NCBI RefSeq assembly: GCF_030285365.1
Contig: NZ_JASVDS010000004.1
Location: forward strand, 1 to 64,000
Length of the DNA: 64,000 nt
Direction: 5' to 3'
DNA from: Roseateles subflavus
Lineage (GTDB): Bacteria; Pseudomonadota; Gammaproteobacteria; Burkholderiales; Burkholderiaceae_C
The translations under genes were made by a program, and so were the position numbers. The notes beneath the pieces were generated by a model. The model worked only from the letters and a program-made list of their open reading frames with translations, did no database searches and had not been told where the DNA came from. Positions within the stretch are counted from its first letter, which is position 1. Each line of letters starts with the position of its first letter. This document shows, one piece after another, positions 1 to 7,473 of the stretch.

Positions 1-1
1 C

Positions 2-625
2 GTGATCACGGGCTTGTACACGCCGGATGCGGGGACCTTCGAGCTGGGGGGCGCGCCCTACCAGCCCACGGCCGTGCACCTGGTGGCCAAGACGGGGATC
101 GCCCGCACGTTCCAGAACATCCGGCTGTTCGCCGAGATGACGGCGCTGGAGAACGTGATGGTGGGGCGGCATGTGCGCACGCACTCGGGGCTGATCGGGG
201 CGGTGTTCCGCACGCCGGCGTTCAAGGCCGAGGAGGCCGCGATCGCGAAGCGGGCGCAGGAGCTGCTGGACTACGTGGGCATCGGCAAGTACGCCGAGTT
301 CAAGGCACGCACGCTGTCCTACGGGGACCAGCGGCGCCTGGAGATCGCCCGGGCGCTGGCGACGGACCCCAAGCTGATCGCGCTGGACGAGCCGGCCGCG
401 GGCATGAACGCCACCGAGAAGGTGGTGCTGCGCGAGCTGATCGACCGCATCCGCAAGGACGGGCGCACGATCCTCTTGATCGAGCACGACGTGAAGCTGG
501 TGATGGGCCTGTGCGACCGCGTGACGGTGCTGGACTACGGCAAGCAGATCGCCGAGGGCACGCCGGCCGACGTGCAGAAGAACGAGAAGGTGATCGAAGC
601 CTACCTCGGCACCGGTGGCCATTGA
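2..625 (+). CDS. livG: Branched-chain amino-acid ABC transporter ATPase LivG (5' partial)
   Basis: This is the C-terminal ~207 residues of a cytoplasmic ABC ATPase that powers high-affinity import of leucine, isoleucine and valine. The Walker A part lies outside the window. What remains shows the Q-loop region (ARTFQNIRLF), a signature motif of the form LSYGDQRRLEIARAL, a Walker B (LIALDEPAAGMN) and the H-loop (LLIEHDV). The LSYGDQRR signature and the AAGMN after Walker B are characteristic of LivG rather than LivF. The next gene on the same strand is livF, so the two nucleotide-binding subunits would be co-transcribed; the permease and binding-protein genes presumably lie upstream. Substrate specificity is inferred from the family. 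Confidence 0.93.
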   Translation: MITGLYTPDAGTFELGGAPYQPTAVHLVAKTGIARTFQNIRLFAEMTALENVMVGRHVRTHSGLIGAVFRTPAFKAEEAAIAKRAQELLDYVGIGKYAEFKARTLSYGDQRRLEIARALATDPKLIALDEPAAGMNATEKVVLRELIDRIRKDGRTILLIEHDVKLVMGLCDRVTVLDYGKQIAEGTPADVQKNEKVIEAYLGTGGH

Positions 626-628
626 CCC

Positions 629-735
629 ACCCCCTACTGGCTGCGCCAGCCCCCTCGAGGGGGCGAGCCTCGAGGGCCGGCAGAGCCGGACCCTGGGGCT
701 CCACGCGGGAAGACCGCGTCGCGAAGCAGTGATGC
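629..735. repeat. GC-rich intergenic repeat between livG and livF
   Basis: The gap between livG and livF is filled by a GC-rich element containing CCCCTCGAGGGGGCGAGC followed by CTCGAGGG and GCGAAGC words. It resembles the CCCCTGGAGGGGGC...GCGAAGCGGG elements found after livF (1541-1737 and 1808-1842). Such elements are scattered between genes in many Burkholderiales. It can fold into a hairpin (CCCCTCGAGGGG is self-complementary) and could affect coupling of livG and livF. It encodes no protein I can support. Confidence 0.55.
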
Positions 736-753
736 AATGAATTGGAGTCGAAG

Positions 754-1473
754 ATGACGAATGAAGTGCTGTTGAAGGTCAGCGGGCTGAAGGTGGCCTA
801 CGGCGGGATCCAGGCGGTGAAGGGTGCGGACTTCGAGGTGCGCCGCGGCGAGCTGGTGAGCCTGATCGGGGCCAACGGCGCGGGCAAGACCACGACGCTC
901 AAGGCCGTGACGGGCCTGCAGCCGGTGGCCGATGGCGACATCCAGTACATGGGCCGGTCCATCAAGGGCCAGGGCGCATGGGACCTGGTGAAGCAGGGCC
1001 TGGTGATGGTGCCGGAAGGGCGCGGGACCTTCACGCGCATGACCATCGTGGAGAACCTGCAGATGGGCGCCTACATCCGCAACGACAAGGCGCAGATCGA
1101 GGCCGACATCGAGCGGATCTTCGGGATCTTCCCGCGGCTGAAGGAGCGTGCGACGCAGCTGGCCGGCACCATGTCCGGCGGCGAGCAGCAGATGCTGGCG
1201 ATGGGCCGGGCACTGATGACGCAGCCCAAGGTGCTGCTGCTGGACGAGCCGAGCATGGGCCTGTCGCCCATCATGGTGGACAAGATCTTCGAGGTGGTGA
1301 ACGACATCCATGGCCAGGGCGTGACGATCCTGCTGGTGGAGCAGAACGCCAGCCGCGCCCTGGCCGCGGCCAACCGCGGCTACGTGATGGAAAGCGGCGT
1401 GATCACCATGACGGGCGCGGGCAAGGATCTGCTCAACGACCCGAAGGTGCGCGCCGCCTACCTCGGCGAATAA
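754..1473 (+). CDS. livF: Branched-chain amino-acid ABC transporter ATPase LivF
   Basis: Second nucleotide-binding subunit of the LivFGHM-type importer, 239 aa. Visible motifs are Walker A (GANGAGKTT, about residues 38-46), the Q-loop, the signature MSGGEQQMLAMGRAL, Walker B (VLLLDEPSMGLSP) and the H-loop (LLVEQNA). The replacement of the usual H-loop His by Gln (VEQN) is typical of LivF. I chose the ATG at 754 rather than an in-frame TTG at 742 because a GGAG ribosome-binding sequence (744-747) lies just upstream and homologues begin near here. It pairs with the upstream livG to form the ATPase heterodimer. Substrate (branched-chain amino acids) is inferred from family membership. Confidence 0.95.
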   Translation: MTNEVLLKVSGLKVAYGGIQAVKGADFEVRRGELVSLIGANGAGKTTTLKAVTGLQPVADGDIQYMGRSIKGQGAWDLVKQGLVMVPEGRGTFTRMTIVENLQMGAYIRNDKAQIEADIERIFGIFPRLKERATQLAGTMSGGEQQMLAMGRALMTQPKVLLLDEPSMGLSPIMVDKIFEVVNDIHGQGVTILLVEQNASRALAAANRGYVMESGVITMTGAGKDLLNDPKVRAAYLGE

Positions 1474-1540
1474 GCCAACACACCACTCTCCGTGCAGGAA
1501 TGGCCGGTGGCGCAGCCACTCGGCCCCTTCGCGCGAAGCC

Positions 1541-1737
1541 CGAGGATCCGGCGTTGCCGGGCCGGCGGGCTTGCCCCTGGAGGGGCCCGCGAAGCGGGTA
1601 GGGGGGGCATCCCTCCCGAGGATCCGGCTTTGCAGGGCTGGCGGGCTTGCCCCTGGAGGGGCCCGCGAAGCGGGTAGGGGGAGGGCATCCCTCCCGAGGA
1701 TCCGGCTCTGCCGGGCCGGCGGGATGCCTTGCAGGCC
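1541..1737. repeat. Tandem ~77-bp GC-rich repeats downstream of livF
   Basis: Three head-to-tail copies start with CGAGGATCCGGC at 1541, 1617 and 1695. The first two are nearly full length (76 and 78 bp) and share CCCCTGGAGGGGCCCGCGAAGCGGGTAGGGG; the third breaks off after about 43 bp. Each full unit contains two short self-complementary blocks (CCCCTGGAGGGG and CCCGCGAAGCGGG). No convincing ORF is present. A further half-unit (CCCCTGGAGGGGGCACGCGCAGCGCGAAGGGG) ends beside the GH9 gene at 1808-1842. They probably belong to a dispersed repeat family of this genome. Confidence 0.75.
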
Positions 1738-1739
1738 CC

Positions 1740-1792
1740 GTCGGGTCTCGCGACCCGACTCTTCGCCAGGGTGTGGAGGTTCACTGAACCTC
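1740..1792. other. Two short perfect hairpins between livF and the GH9 gene
   Basis: GTCGGGTC-TCGC-GACCCGAC (1740-1759) and GAGGTTC-ACT-GAACCTC (1776-1792) are perfect inverted repeats in the convergent gap between livF and the GH9 gene. Neither is followed by a T-run, so they are not classic intrinsic terminators. They could still stabilise 3' ends of the two converging transcripts. Confidence 0.5.
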
Positions 1793-1845
1793 GACAGTCC
1801 GGGCTCAGTCCCCTGGAGGGGGCACGCGCAGCGCGAAGGGGGGGC

Positions 1846-3720
1846 CTACCTCCCCGCCATCTCCACGGCGGCGAGCAGCATCCAGGCGCTGTGGGGGAGC
1901 CACTGCTCGATCCAGCGCCACTGATGGTCCTCCGGGCCCGGAGCAAAGGCGATGCCCTCGCCGGTGTCACGGCCGTCGGCACCCGTGATCCCGTTGGAAA
2001 TGCCGCCCCTGAGCATCACGCCGGCGCTGTCCAGCGCCGTGGGCGGATTGCGCTGGCCCAGGCCATAGAACATCGAGAGGCCGTAGGGATTGCGCCCCAG
2101 CGTCCAGTCGATCTGCGCCTGGGCGAAGCGCGCGAGCGGCGGCTGGATGCCGTAGGCCTCCTGCGGCGCCGGATCCACCTCGCGCCCGGCCAGCACGGCC
2201 GCCGTGGCCAGCGACGCGAGCCGGGCGCTCTCGCCCTGCCACCAGTAGCCGGTCTCGTTGCGGTGAGGAATGAAGAAGCCGGTGCGCTCTGGCTCCTGGA
2301 TCGCACCGTCCTGGAACAGCTTGAAGCGCTGGCGGGCGTAGGCGTAGGGGTTGGCAACCTCGGTGTCCAGGGCCAGCTGATGGGCCAGCGCGCGGCTCAG
2401 GGCTTCGCGCACGGGCGCGGCCCGGGCGGGATCCTGCTCGATCGAAAGGTAGTGGACGAGGCTGATCAGCGGCAGGCCCGCCTCGACCGCGTGGTAGTAG
2501 GGCCGCTGCCCGGGCTGATCGCTGTAGAACTGCCCGCGCTCGTCCTGGCGGGCGAGGAGCTGCCGCGCGCGCTGACGGGCCGCCTCCAGATAGGTCGCCC
2601 GGGCCGTGGCGCGGTGCAACTCCACTGCGGCCAGCAAGGCGGTGTAGTCGTCGATCACGTTCTCGTGCCCGTCCGCGCAGTAGGCGAGGTTGTGGGCCTG
2701 CAGATGCGCGAACGCACGCTCGGCATCGGCCAGATAGGTGGCGCCAGGGAACTGGCCCCGCTGACCGGCGCTGTGTGAAAGCTGGGCGGCGCGGGCCAGC
2801 GCCGCGATGGCCAGACCGCCGCCAGCCCGGAAGGCGGAACGGTAGCCGCGCGTGTAGGTCCCCTCCTCGCCCTCGTAGCCCACGACCATGCGTTCGGCGC
2901 CGGGCTTGCCCCACTGGTCGAAGACGGTGGTGTAGAAGTAGCCCTCCGGATCCAGCACGCGATGGAGATAGTCCGCCCCCCAGAACGCCTCATCCCGGAC
3001 CTGCCGCAGCAGCCCGGCCTGGCGGTAGAGCCCCGGGGCCTGATGGGCGGTGTAGGCCAGCACCCAGGCGGCCATGGGCGCCTGTTGCGGGTTGAAATGG
3101 TTGGCATAGCCCAGGTGCGAGAGGTACTTGCCGGTATCGCCACCCGCATCGCGCCAGCCTCCCCAGACATCGACGTGGCGCTGGGTGTCGAAGATGCGGC
3201 GGCGATGGTCGCCGGGATCGGTATGCCGCGATTGGCGGAAGTAGCTGAGCAGAGCGCCGGCTGCGCGGCCGAACAGCGCCTGATCGCGCACCACGACTGG
3301 CAGGGAGCGGGCCCGTGCGGTGCCGACCTGGACCTCAAGCTCGTAGCGCCCCGCTTGGGTCTGCGCCGTGAAGTCGACCTCGAAATGTCGTTTGCCGGGC
3401 GTCCAGGCCTCGAAGGCGGGCAGGGCGGTCAGTGCGCCCTCGGCCACGATGCGTCCATCGCGCCGGAGGCGGTAGCGGCCCTGCTCGTCGAGTCCTCGCG
3501 ACTCCACGATGGCCTTCTTGGGTCCCAGGCGCTCCAGCGCCAGCTGGTTCATCTGGACCAGGAGCGGGGCCGTGGGCAGTTGCACGGTGGACGACGGACC
3601 GGCATGGGCCAGGCCGGTGCCCACGAGGGCCCACAGCAGGGTTCGACGCAGGGGAGCCAGGCGCTGGCGCAGCGGACGGACAGGGTCCACACGGACGTGG
3701 GCTGGAGGCAGGGCGGGCAT
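1846..3720 (-). CDS. Glycoside hydrolase family 9 protein (exported)
   Basis: A 624-aa secreted or periplasmic glycosidase of family GH9. The N-terminus has an Arg-rich segment, a hydrophobic stretch and AHA at about residue 40, which reads as a signal peptide. Residues ~45-145 look like the immunoglobulin-like N-terminal domain common in GH9, followed by the catalytic (alpha/alpha)6 domain. The GH9 nucleophile-side motif appears as GGWRDAGGDTGKY (187-199), with an extra Gly compared with the usual DAGDYGKY. A conserved HNETGYWWQGES segment lies near the C-terminus. Classic GH9 enzymes cut cellulose; some bacterial members are exo-beta-glucosaminidases. This variant motif means the substrate should be left open. 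It is divergent from a ROK regulator and has its own promoter with an operator-like site, so it probably supplies sugars to the kinase/permease operon. Confidence 0.88.
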   Translation of the reverse strand: MPALPPAHVRVDPVRPLRQRLAPLRRTLLWALVGTGLAHAGPSSTVQLPTAPLLVQMNQLALERLGPKKAIVESRGLDEQGRYRLRRDGRIVAEGALTALPAFEAWTPGKRHFEVDFTAQTQAGRYELEVQVGTARARSLPVVVRDQALFGRAAGALLSYFRQSRHTDPGDHRRRIFDTQRHVDVWGGWRDAGGDTGKYLSHLGYANHFNPQQAPMAAWVLAYTAHQAPGLYRQAGLLRQVRDEAFWGADYLHRVLDPEGYFYTTVFDQWGKPGAERMVVGYEGEEGTYTRGYRSAFRAGGGLAIAALARAAQLSHSAGQRGQFPGATYLADAERAFAHLQAHNLAYCADGHENVIDDYTALLAAVELHRATARATYLEAARQRARQLLARQDERGQFYSDQPGQRPYYHAVEAGLPLISLVHYLSIEQDPARAAPVREALSRALAHQLALDTEVANPYAYARQRFKLFQDGAIQEPERTGFFIPHRNETGYWWQGESARLASLATAAVLAGREVDPAPQEAYGIQPPLARFAQAQIDWTLGRNPYGLSMFYGLGQRNPPTALDSAGVMLRGGISNGITGADGRDTGEGIAFAPGPEDHQWRWIEQWLPHSAWMLLAAVEMAGR

Positions 3721-3748
3721 GAGCGATCCGGCAAAGGAAAGGTGGCCC

Positions 3749-3777
3749 ACCTTAGCCAGTCCTGGCGGCCTGGTCAA
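3749..3777 (-). promoter_or_regulatory. Sigma-70-like promoter of the GH9 gene
   Basis: On the minus strand TTGACC (3772-3777) is followed after 17 bp by TAAGGT (3749-3754), putting the transcription start about 20 nt before the GH9 ATG. The -35 is strong and the -10 is weak. The -35 forms the end of the operator-like site 3772-3804, suggesting repression by occlusion. Confidence 0.55.
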
Positions 3778-3804
3778 TAAGTACAACCAATAGAAGTAAA
3801 AAAC
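3772..3804 (-). promoter_or_regulatory. Operator-like site shared with the pfkB promoter (copy B)
   Basis: Read on the minus strand, this 33-bp AT-rich stretch matches the site at 5132-5164 at 22 of 33 positions without gaps, including TTTAC, TTGG and TATTGAC. In both places the last six bases are the -35 hexamer. It lies between the divergent GH9 and ROK genes, the expected place for the operator of a local repressor. Confidence 0.6.
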
Positions 3805-3846
3805 GAATGGAGACCCAGGCGACCCTGCCGGGCGGTGGGCTCCAGT

Positions 3847-5133
3847 ATGATTTCGGCCATGCAACAGCACAACGGACCCACGAGGACGGTCGGCCGGGGC
3901 GCCACCCAGCAGTCCAGCGCCCCCTACAACCGCCGCGTCGTCCTGGACTTCATCCGGCAGCAGGGCGCGGCCTCCCGCAAGGACATCGCCGAGATGGTGT
4001 CGCTCAGCCCGCAGACGGTGGCCAACATCACCAATGACCTGGAGGCCATCGGCCTGATCGTCTCCCGGCGGCAGAAGGTCGACAAATCGCGTGGGCAGCC
4101 GCCCATCGCCTTCGAGCTCAACCCGGACGCCGGCTATGCCATCGGCATCAGCCTCGAGCCGGGAAGGGCCTCGGCGGCCCTGGTCAACCTCATCGGCGAT
4201 GTGCACCGGCGCTGTGCGGTCGAGGTGGACACCAGCAACCGGCAGGCGCTCAGGGCCGCCATGCTGGAGCTGGTGATGCAGCTGCGCAAGGGCTCGAAGG
4301 ACCGCATCTGGGGCATCGGCGTGGCCTTGCCCGGCCCGCTGGGGGTGACGGACATCAGCTTCGTCGGCCCCACCGCCATGGAGGGCTGGGCGGACCTCTC
4401 GGTGCTGGACGAACTGCGGGAGGCGACGCGCCTGCCGCTCTTCTACAGCGTGGACAGCGTGGCCGGGGCGCTGGGCGAAACCCTGTTCGGGGTGGCCAAG
4501 TCCCTGGACAACTTCTTCTATCTGCACCTGGGTCTCGGGCTGGGTGGGGCGCTGGTCGTCAACCGGGCGGCCTACCGCGGCGCCAGCGGGAACGCGACCG
4601 AGATCGGGCACGTGCCCGTGGTGCCGGGCGGCCGCCCCTGCTACTGCGGCAATGCGGGCTGCCTGGAGCGCTATCTCTCCCTGCATGCGCTGGCCGAGGC
4701 CCTGGGCCTGCCGGATCGGGAGGTGCATGCTGCGGCGCTGCACGAGCGTCTGGCCGATCCCTCGGATCTGAAGCTGCAGGCCTGGTGCGCCGAGGCCGCC
4801 GAGCGGCTGCGCGACGCCATCTGCATGGTGGAGAACATGCTGGACCCGCAGGCCATCGTCATCGGGGGATCGGCTCCCAAGGCGCTGGTGCAGCGGCTGC
4901 TGGACCAGGCCCAGCCGCTGCGGCGTTCCGTGCGGGGGGGCGTGGCCGGGGAGGGGCTGCGCATCGTGCTGTCCGAGCGCGAGGACGACAGCTCCATCCT
5001 CGGGGCCGCCGTGCTGCCACTCTACGAAATGCTCTCGCCGCGCCTGGAAGTGCTCCAGCAGGAGCGCCGCGCCGATGCCGACGTGGCGGAGTTGCTGGGG
5101 CACCGGCCGCCCAGTCGCTGGGGTGGCATTTAA
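3847..5133 (+). CDS. ROK-family transcriptional repressor (NagC/XylR type)
   Basis: A 428-aa ROK protein with an N-terminal winged helix-turn-helix (about residues 20-80: RRVVLDFIRQQG, RKDIAEMVSLS, TVANITNDL) and a C-terminal sugar-kinase-like domain. The domain carries the ROK zinc motif GHVPV...CYCGNAGCLE. The DNA-binding half makes a repressor more likely than a glucokinase. It is divergent from the GH9 gene and just upstream of pfkB; its stop codon overlaps the palindrome in front of pfkB. It probably releases both promoters when it binds the imported sugar or its phosphate. The start is uncertain: ATG at 3847 or 3859, with a GTG at 3835 also in frame. No strong ribosome-binding site distinguishes them. 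Confidence 0.88.
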   Translation: MISAMQQHNGPTRTVGRGATQQSSAPYNRRVVLDFIRQQGAASRKDIAEMVSLSPQTVANITNDLEAIGLIVSRRQKVDKSRGQPPIAFELNPDAGYAIGISLEPGRASAALVNLIGDVHRRCAVEVDTSNRQALRAAMLELVMQLRKGSKDRIWGIGVALPGPLGVTDISFVGPTAMEGWADLSVLDELREATRLPLFYSVDSVAGALGETLFGVAKSLDNFFYLHLGLGLGGALVVNRAAYRGASGNATEIGHVPVVPGGRPCYCGNAGCLERYLSLHALAEALGLPDREVHAAALHERLADPSDLKLQAWCAEAAERLRDAICMVENMLDPQAIVIGGSAPKALVQRLLDQAQPLRRSVRGGVAGEGLRIVLSEREDDSSILGAAVLPLYEMLSPRLEVLQQERRADADVAELLGHRPPSRWGGI

Positions 5134-5164
5134 TATTTACATCCACTGGATTTAAGTATTGACG
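5132..5164 (+). promoter_or_regulatory. Palindromic operator overlapping the pfkB -35 box (copy A)
   Basis: AATATTTACATCC (5132-5144) and GGATTTAAGTATT (5148-5160) form an inverted repeat, 11 of 13 positions paired around ACT. It overlaps the ROK stop codon on one side and the -35 TTGACG on the other. The 33-bp stretch 5132-5164 matches the site in front of the GH9 gene (22/33). The spacing fits a dimeric ROK regulator that blocks RNA polymerase; the assignment to this ROK protein is inferred from position. Confidence 0.7.
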
Positions 5165-5187
5165 ATGCGGAACGTGCGGCCTATAGT
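5159..5187 (+). promoter_or_regulatory. Strong sigma-70 promoter of pfkB; predicted leaderless start
   Basis: TTGACG (5159-5164), a 17-bp spacer and TATAGT (5182-5187) form a near-consensus promoter. The predicted start of transcription (5193-5196) falls on or next to the ATG at 5196. There is no Shine-Dalgarno sequence between promoter and ATG, so the mRNA would be leaderless or nearly so. Confidence 0.75.
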
Positions 5188-5195
5188 CGGCCGCC

Positions 5196-6152
5196 ATGGA
5201 CTCTCACCGCCCTCATTTCTGTATCGTTGGAGACATCGGCGTGGACCTCGTCATGGGGTCGCTCACCGAATGGCCGCAGATCGGCACCGAGCTGATCCTG
5301 CCGCGCAGCGAGCTTCGCGCCGGCGGCTCCGCCGGCAACACGGCGCGCCTGATGCGCCAGCTGCCGCAGCCGACCCGCCTGATCTCGGCGGTGGGCAGTG
5401 ATGAGCTGGGCCCCTGGCTGGCGCAGCAGTTCACCGGGCTGGAGCTCAGCCTCCAGGTCTGCCCGGGCGCCACGACGCTCTCCGTCGGCCTGATGCACGC
5501 GTGCAGCGAGCGCAATTTCTTCACCACCGAAGGGCATCTGGCCCGGCTCAGCGCCGCTCATGTGCACGAGCAGCTGCGCCAGGGCGGGGCGGTGCCGGCG
5601 GGCAGCGTGGCGCTGTTCTGCGCGCCGTTCCTACTGCCCGGCCTGATGCCGGACTACGCCGGCCTGCTGTCCGCGGCCGCCTCGCAGGGCTATGCCGTGG
5701 CCCTGGACACCGGCTGGCCGGCCGAAGGCTGGACGGACGCCGTGCGGCGTGACGTCGACACCTGGCTCCCGCTGTGCGACCACCTGCTGCTCAACGAGCT
5801 CGAGATCTGCAGCATGGCCGGCACACAGGACCTGGACCAGGCCATGCAGCGGCTGCTGCCGCGGCTCAAGCCCGGCGCTACGCTGGTGGCGAAGGTCGGG
5901 CCGCGCGGCGCGCGGGCGTGGCAGGCCGGCGAATGGGCGGCGCATGCCGTGGTGCCGGCCGAGGTGTTCGACACCATCGGCGCCGGCGACGCCTTCAATG
6001 CCGGCTACCTCGGCGCGCGCCTGACCGGGGCGAGCCTCGAGGCGTCACTCGCGGCGGGCTGCCGCGTCGCGCGCACCGTGCTCACCCACTTCCCGCGCAG
6101 CAGCCTGCCTGCCGAGGCCCTGTCGAACTGCCTGGCTCCCGAGCCGGCCTGA
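5196..6152 (+). CDS. PfkB-family (ribokinase-like) sugar kinase
   Basis: A 318-aa cytoplasmic sugar kinase that would phosphorylate an imported monosaccharide with ATP. It has the N-terminal Gly-rich PfkB signature (RAGGSAGNTARLM, about residues 46-58) and the C-terminal signature DTIGAGDAFNAGY, which holds the catalytic Asp and the anion hole. It starts directly after the ROK gene under its own promoter and is followed 9 bp later by an MFS permease, which links it to sugar entry. The sugar cannot be read from sequence; a hexose or amino sugar is plausible given the GH9 and ROK neighbours. The start at 5196 is supported by the conserved beta-strand (FCIVGDIGVDLVMG) beginning at residue 8. Confidence 0.9.
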   Translation: MDSHRPHFCIVGDIGVDLVMGSLTEWPQIGTELILPRSELRAGGSAGNTARLMRQLPQPTRLISAVGSDELGPWLAQQFTGLELSLQVCPGATTLSVGLMHACSERNFFTTEGHLARLSAAHVHEQLRQGGAVPAGSVALFCAPFLLPGLMPDYAGLLSAAASQGYAVALDTGWPAEGWTDAVRRDVDTWLPLCDHLLLNELEICSMAGTQDLDQAMQRLLPRLKPGATLVAKVGPRGARAWQAGEWAAHAVVPAEVFDTIGAGDAFNAGYLGARLTGASLEASLAAGCRVARTVLTHFPRSSLPAEALSNCLAPEPA

Positions 6153-6161
6153 GGACCCGCC

Positions 6162-7403
6162 ATGAAGCACCGCCGCCTGATCCTCGCCTACCTCCTGCTG
6201 GTGTGGTTCGCCATCTCCTTCGTGACCAACATCATCGGGCCGCTGATGCCCGTCCTGATCCACGACTACCAGCTCAGCCTGTCCCTGGCCGGCTTCCTGC
6301 CCTTCTCCTTCTTCCTGGCCTACGGGCTGGTGTCGATTCCGGGCGGCGTGCTCGTCGAGCGGCGCGGTGCGCGCCGCACCATGGCCTGCGCCTTCGCGCT
6401 CAACCTGGCCGGTGCGCTGGCCATCGCGCTGGCCCCGGCGTATGGGGTGGTCATCGGCGGCCTGTTCGTGATCGGTCTGGGCATGGCGCTGCTGCAGGTG
6501 GTGATCAACCCGCTGATGCGCACGGTGGGCGGCGAGGCCCACTTCGCGTTCTTCTCGGTCATGGGGCAGCTGGTCTTCGGCCTGGCATCCTTCATCAGCC
6601 CCGAGGTGTTCAAGTGGCTGATGGAGCGGCCGCAGGCGGCCCAGCAGGCGCTGCCCTGGGTCAGCCTCTACGGTGCCTTTGCGCTGGCCTTCGCGGGGCT
6701 GCTTCTCCTGAACCACCGGCTGCCGCTGCCGGCCGTGGCGCTGCGCGAGGACGAACGGGCCGGTGCGCTCTCGGCCTACCGCGAGCTGCTGGCGCGGCGC
6801 GATGTGCGGCTCTACTTCGTGGGTATCGTGGCCTATGTGGGCACCGAGCAGACCCTGGCGGACTGGATGTCGCAGTTCCTCGCTACCTACCACGGCCTGT
6901 CGGCCACCGGGGGCGCGGCGGACGCCGTCGGCCAGTTCTGGGGGCTGATGTCCCTGGGCTGTCTGGCGGGGCTGGTCCTGCTGCGCCTGTTCGATGCGCG
7001 GCGGGTGCTGGCTGCGTTTGCCGTGGCGGCCATGGCCTGCGTGGCGCTGGGCCTGTGGGGGCCGGCGGAGGTGGCGATGCGCGCATTTCCGGCGTCAGGC
7101 TTCTTCCTGTCCGTCATGTTCTCCGTGGTGTTCTCGCTGGGCCTCAACTCCGTGCCCCTGCATCACGGCGCCTTCTCCGGCATCCTGTGTACCGGCATCC
7201 TGGGCGGTGCCATCCTGCCTCTGCTGGTCGGGGCGCTGGGCGACGTGATCGGCCTGCGTGCGGCCATGACGCTCGTGCTGCTCACGCTGGGCTTCATTCT
7301 CGGCATCAGCGTGTGGGCCCGGCCGCTGGTGCTCAACCAGACTCAGTCCCTGTCCGATCTGCTGGCGCAGCTGCGCCGGCTCGGAGGCCGCCCGGCCTCC
7401 TGA
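6162..7403 (+). CDS. MFS sugar permease (FucP/GluP-like)
   Basis: A 413-aa inner-membrane transporter with about 12 hydrophobic segments. The N-terminal half contains the MFS loop 2-3 type sequence GGVLVERRGARRTM. A long conserved segment around residues 108-150 (GLGMALLQVVINPLMRTVGG) resembles the fucose/glucose/GlcNAc-H+ symporter branch (FucP, GluP, NagP). It follows pfkB by 9 bp and precedes the TonB receptor by 70 bp, making a pathway from outer membrane to kinase. The exact sugar is unknown. An exporter role is less likely given this context. Confidence 0.82.
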   Translation: MKHRRLILAYLLLVWFAISFVTNIIGPLMPVLIHDYQLSLSLAGFLPFSFFLAYGLVSIPGGVLVERRGARRTMACAFALNLAGALAIALAPAYGVVIGGLFVIGLGMALLQVVINPLMRTVGGEAHFAFFSVMGQLVFGLASFISPEVFKWLMERPQAAQQALPWVSLYGAFALAFAGLLLLNHRLPLPAVALREDERAGALSAYRELLARRDVRLYFVGIVAYVGTEQTLADWMSQFLATYHGLSATGGAADAVGQFWGLMSLGCLAGLVLLRLFDARRVLAAFAVAAMACVALGLWGPAEVAMRAFPASGFFLSVMFSVVFSLGLNSVPLHHGAFSGILCTGILGGAILPLLVGALGDVIGLRAAMTLVLLTLGFILGISVWARPLVLNQTQSLSDLLAQLRRLGGRPAS

Positions 7404-7473
7404 AGGCGGCGGCCCCGAGCGCTGCCGCCCTACCGATTCCCGCTTTGGCAAACAACACGATCAGGAGCATCGT

